Shown here: one piece after another, positions 32,094-33,378 of the stretch
How positions within the stretch are numbered: position 1 is the stretch's first letter
How the letters are laid out: each line of letters starts with the position of its first letter
Origin: Bacillus taeanensis
GTDB taxonomy: Bacteria > Bacillota > Bacilli > Bacillales > UBA6769
Direction of reading: 5' to 3'
DNA length: 33,378 nt
Assembly: GCF_003318295.1 (NCBI RefSeq)
Contig: NZ_QOCW01000038.1
Location: 1 to 33,378, forward strand
Program-made: the position numbers and the translations under genes
Notes under the pieces: model-generated
Seen by the model: the letters and a program-made list of their open reading frames with translations, nothing else
The model's database searches: none
Told to the model about the DNA's origin: nothing

Positions 32094-32136
32094 TGTGACA
32101 TCCCTCACTTCTTCAATTAACGGCTAACGGTAGACT
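32094..32136 (+). promoter_or_regulatory. Fnr-type site and promoter of the radical SAM gene
   Basis: TGTGACATCCCTCACT (32094-32109) fits the Fnr/CRP consensus TGTGA-N6-TCACA with one change in the last base. TAGACT at 32131-32136 is a fair -10 and no -35 is evident. A start near 32143 puts the site centre at about -41.5, the class II position of an Fnr-activated promoter. The remaining part of 31957-32167 holds nothing else I recognise. Confidence 0.6.
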
Positions 32137-32167
32137 AGGGATAGAAGCCTAGAAGGAGTGGTTCGAT

Positions 32168-33256
32168 ATGTTTAATCGAGATTATAACGAAAATCCGTTT
32201 ATTGTCATATGGGAAGTAACGCGGGCATGTCAGTTAAACTGTTTGCACTGCCGGGCGGAGGCGCAGTATCGCCGCGATCCGAGGGAGCTTTCATTCCAAG
32301 AAGGAAAGAAATTAATTGATCAAATTTATGAAATGGATAACCCGGTGTTTGTGTTTACAGGCGGCGATCCATTAATGAGGGAAGATCTTTATGAGTTAGC
32401 GGAGTATGCCGTTAAAAAAGGGATTCGTGTATCGATGACACCAAGTGCGACACCGCTTGTGACAAAAGAAGCAATTAAAAAAGCAAAAGAGATCGGCTTG
32501 TCACGCTGGGCGTTCAGTCTTGACGGTCCTAATGCTAAAATTCATGATCATTTTCGCGGTACGAGCGGTTCATTCGAATTAACAATGAATGCGATTCGCT
32601 ATTTAAATGAACTTGAAATTCCGATTCAAATTAATACAACGGTTTCCAATTACAATGTTAATCAGTTAGAAGAAATGGCAAAGCTCGTTGAACAATTAGG
32701 TACTGTATTGTGGAGTGTGTTTTTCCTCATTCCAACAGGGCGCGGAAAAGAGTCTGATATGATTTCACCCCTTCAGCATGAAGTGGTGCTGCACTGGCTT
32801 TATGAATTAAATAAAACGTCACGATTTGATATTAAAACAACAGAAGCCCATCACTACCGCCGCGTTTTGCTGCAGCGAAGCAAGCAGGAAAAAGAGAAGG
32901 GAATTCTATTAAAAGCGCAGGAAGGCAATCGATTAGGAAGAGCGCCGATGGGCATTCGTGATGGGAGCGGTTTTTTATTTATCTCCCATATTGGTGATGT
33001 CTATCCGAGCGGCTTTTTACCGATTAAATGTGGAAATGTCCGGGAAACCCCGCTTGCCGACATTTACCGCAATCATTCGGTATTTAAAGAGCTTCGTAAT
33101 GCTGACTTATTTAAAGGAAAGTGCGGTGTTTGTGAATACAGAAACATTTGCGGCGGCTCCCGTGCCCGCGCCTATGCGATGACAGGCGATTATTTAGAAA
33201 GTGAGCCTGCATGTACGTATATTCCAAAAGGGTATAAGGAGAAATCAGTTCTATGA
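32168..33256 (+). CDS. Radical SAM/SPASM protein of the AhbD/NirJ-like group
   Basis: A 362-residue iron-sulphur enzyme. The radical SAM cluster motif CQLNCLHC (Cys21, Cys25, Cys28), the FTGGDPLMR glycine motif and LSRWAFSLDGP are in the core. The C-terminal SPASM domain has cysteines at IKCGN, GKCGVCEYRNICGGSRARAYA and EPACTY. The pattern fits the TIGR04053-type subgroup close to AhbD and NirJ, which modify haem propionates anaerobically. An Fnr-type site upstream fits oxygen-free expression. Substrate not proven. AGAAGGAG precedes ATG 32168. Confidence 0.85.
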   Translation: MFNRDYNENPFIVIWEVTRACQLNCLHCRAEAQYRRDPRELSFQEGKKLIDQIYEMDNPVFVFTGGDPLMREDLYELAEYAVKKGIRVSMTPSATPLVTKEAIKKAKEIGLSRWAFSLDGPNAKIHDHFRGTSGSFELTMNAIRYLNELEIPIQINTTVSNYNVNQLEEMAKLVEQLGTVLWSVFFLIPTGRGKESDMISPLQHEVVLHWLYELNKTSRFDIKTTEAHHYRRVLLQRSKQEKEKGILLKAQEGNRLGRAPMGIRDGSGFLFISHIGDVYPSGFLPIKCGNVRETPLADIYRNHSVFKELRNADLFKGKCGVCEYRNICGGSRARAYAMTGDYLESEPACTYIPKGYKEKSVL

Positions 33257-33259
33257 ATA

Positions 33260-33303
33260 CTCCCGCCACTTAATTTTCTAGCGAAAATTTGAAGTGGGGG
33301 TTT
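33260..33303 (-). mobile_element. Subterminal hairpin resembling an IS200/IS605-type right end
   Basis: CCCGCCACTT (33262-33271) pairs with AAGTGGGGG (33292-33300, one mismatch) and ATTTTC (33273-33278) with GAAAAT (33283-33288) around a four-base loop, four bases after the radical SAM stop. On the minus strand it reads CCCCCACTTCAAATTTTCG..., the look of the tnpB 3' hairpin/omega-RNA scaffold of IS605-type elements in Bacillaceae. It may also terminate the radical SAM transcript. Confidence 0.5.
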
Positions 33304-33335
33304 CTAACGTATCGAACATTTCTGAACGCTTAACG

Positions 33336-33377
33336 TTAGTGGAGTTGACACATTGGCGGTCTAAATACGCCCAACTC
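33336..33377 (-). CDS. tnpB: Possible C-terminus of an IS605-type TnpB (partial)
   Basis: The minus-strand frame open from the right edge reads ELGVFRPPMCQLH and stops with TAA at 33336-33338, just upstream of the right-end-like hairpin. Position and orientation fit tnpB, but 13 residues cannot prove it. Confidence 0.35.
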   Translation of the reverse strand, partial: ELGVFRPPMCQLH

Positions 33378-33378
33378 C

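Overview
The window is a 33.4 kb, low-GC chromosomal segment from an endospore-forming member of the Bacillaceae. The sporulation and germination pair cwlJ-gerQ points to this, as do hemQ (the coproporphyrin-dependent haem route of Gram-positive bacteria), pta, lipL, ywfO, ywgA, ywhD and ywdK (the Bacillus subtilis ywd/ywf/ywh neighbourhood), strong AGGAGG-type ribosome binding sites and CcpA/Zur/Fnr-type sites. Genus cannot be fixed from the sequence alone.

Layout. 1-431: the tail of an unknown gene, a terminated structured RNA candidate and two tandem copies of a structured intergenic repeat. 432-5919: a beta-carbonic anhydrase (ytiB-like), ywdK, the germination pair cwlJ-gerQ, hemQ, CcpA-linked pta and lipL. 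6204-12575: a dicarboxylate/amino acid symporter, ywfO-ywgA, a degenerate Nudix-like protein, a small membrane protein, a purine permease behind PurR-like boxes, and ywhD. 12916-14771: SCO, CtaG and a small membrane protein, i.e. cytochrome oxidase assembly. 15049-16479: a small charged protein and a membrane protein whose frame is broken by a TGA at a probable Trp codon.

16508-19655 is the most novel part. A promoter leads to a DUF2294 gene, an SbtA-type sodium/bicarbonate transporter, a beta-carbonic anhydrase homologue that has lost every zinc ligand, and a DUF6671 zinc-ribbon protein. A terminator hairpin that could be relieved by alternative pairing precedes DUF2294, and another precedes sbtA. 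I infer a regulated inorganic-carbon uptake module in a heterotroph, with the dead carbonic anhydrase acting as sensor or regulator of the transporter. The intact paralogue at 432-989 makes the loss of active-site residues easy to see.

19797-23109: a PsiE-like protein, a permease/TIGR03943 pair behind two Zur boxes (zinc starvation), and a lipocalin-like protein. 23450-31864: a proline-to-glutamate-to-2-oxoglutarate catabolic island comprising putP, a sigma-54 enhancer-binding regulator, P5C dehydrogenase, proline dehydrogenase and glutamate dehydrogenase. Consensus sigma-54 promoters precede both putP and the putC-putB operon. A small biotinyl/lipoyl-like protein lacking the usual acceptor lysine follows glutamate dehydrogenase. 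32168-33256: a radical SAM/SPASM protein of the AhbD/NirJ-like group behind an Fnr-type site. The window ends in what looks like the 3' end of an IS200/IS605-type tnpB on the minus strand.

All family names come from recognising protein motifs by eye; no database search was run.
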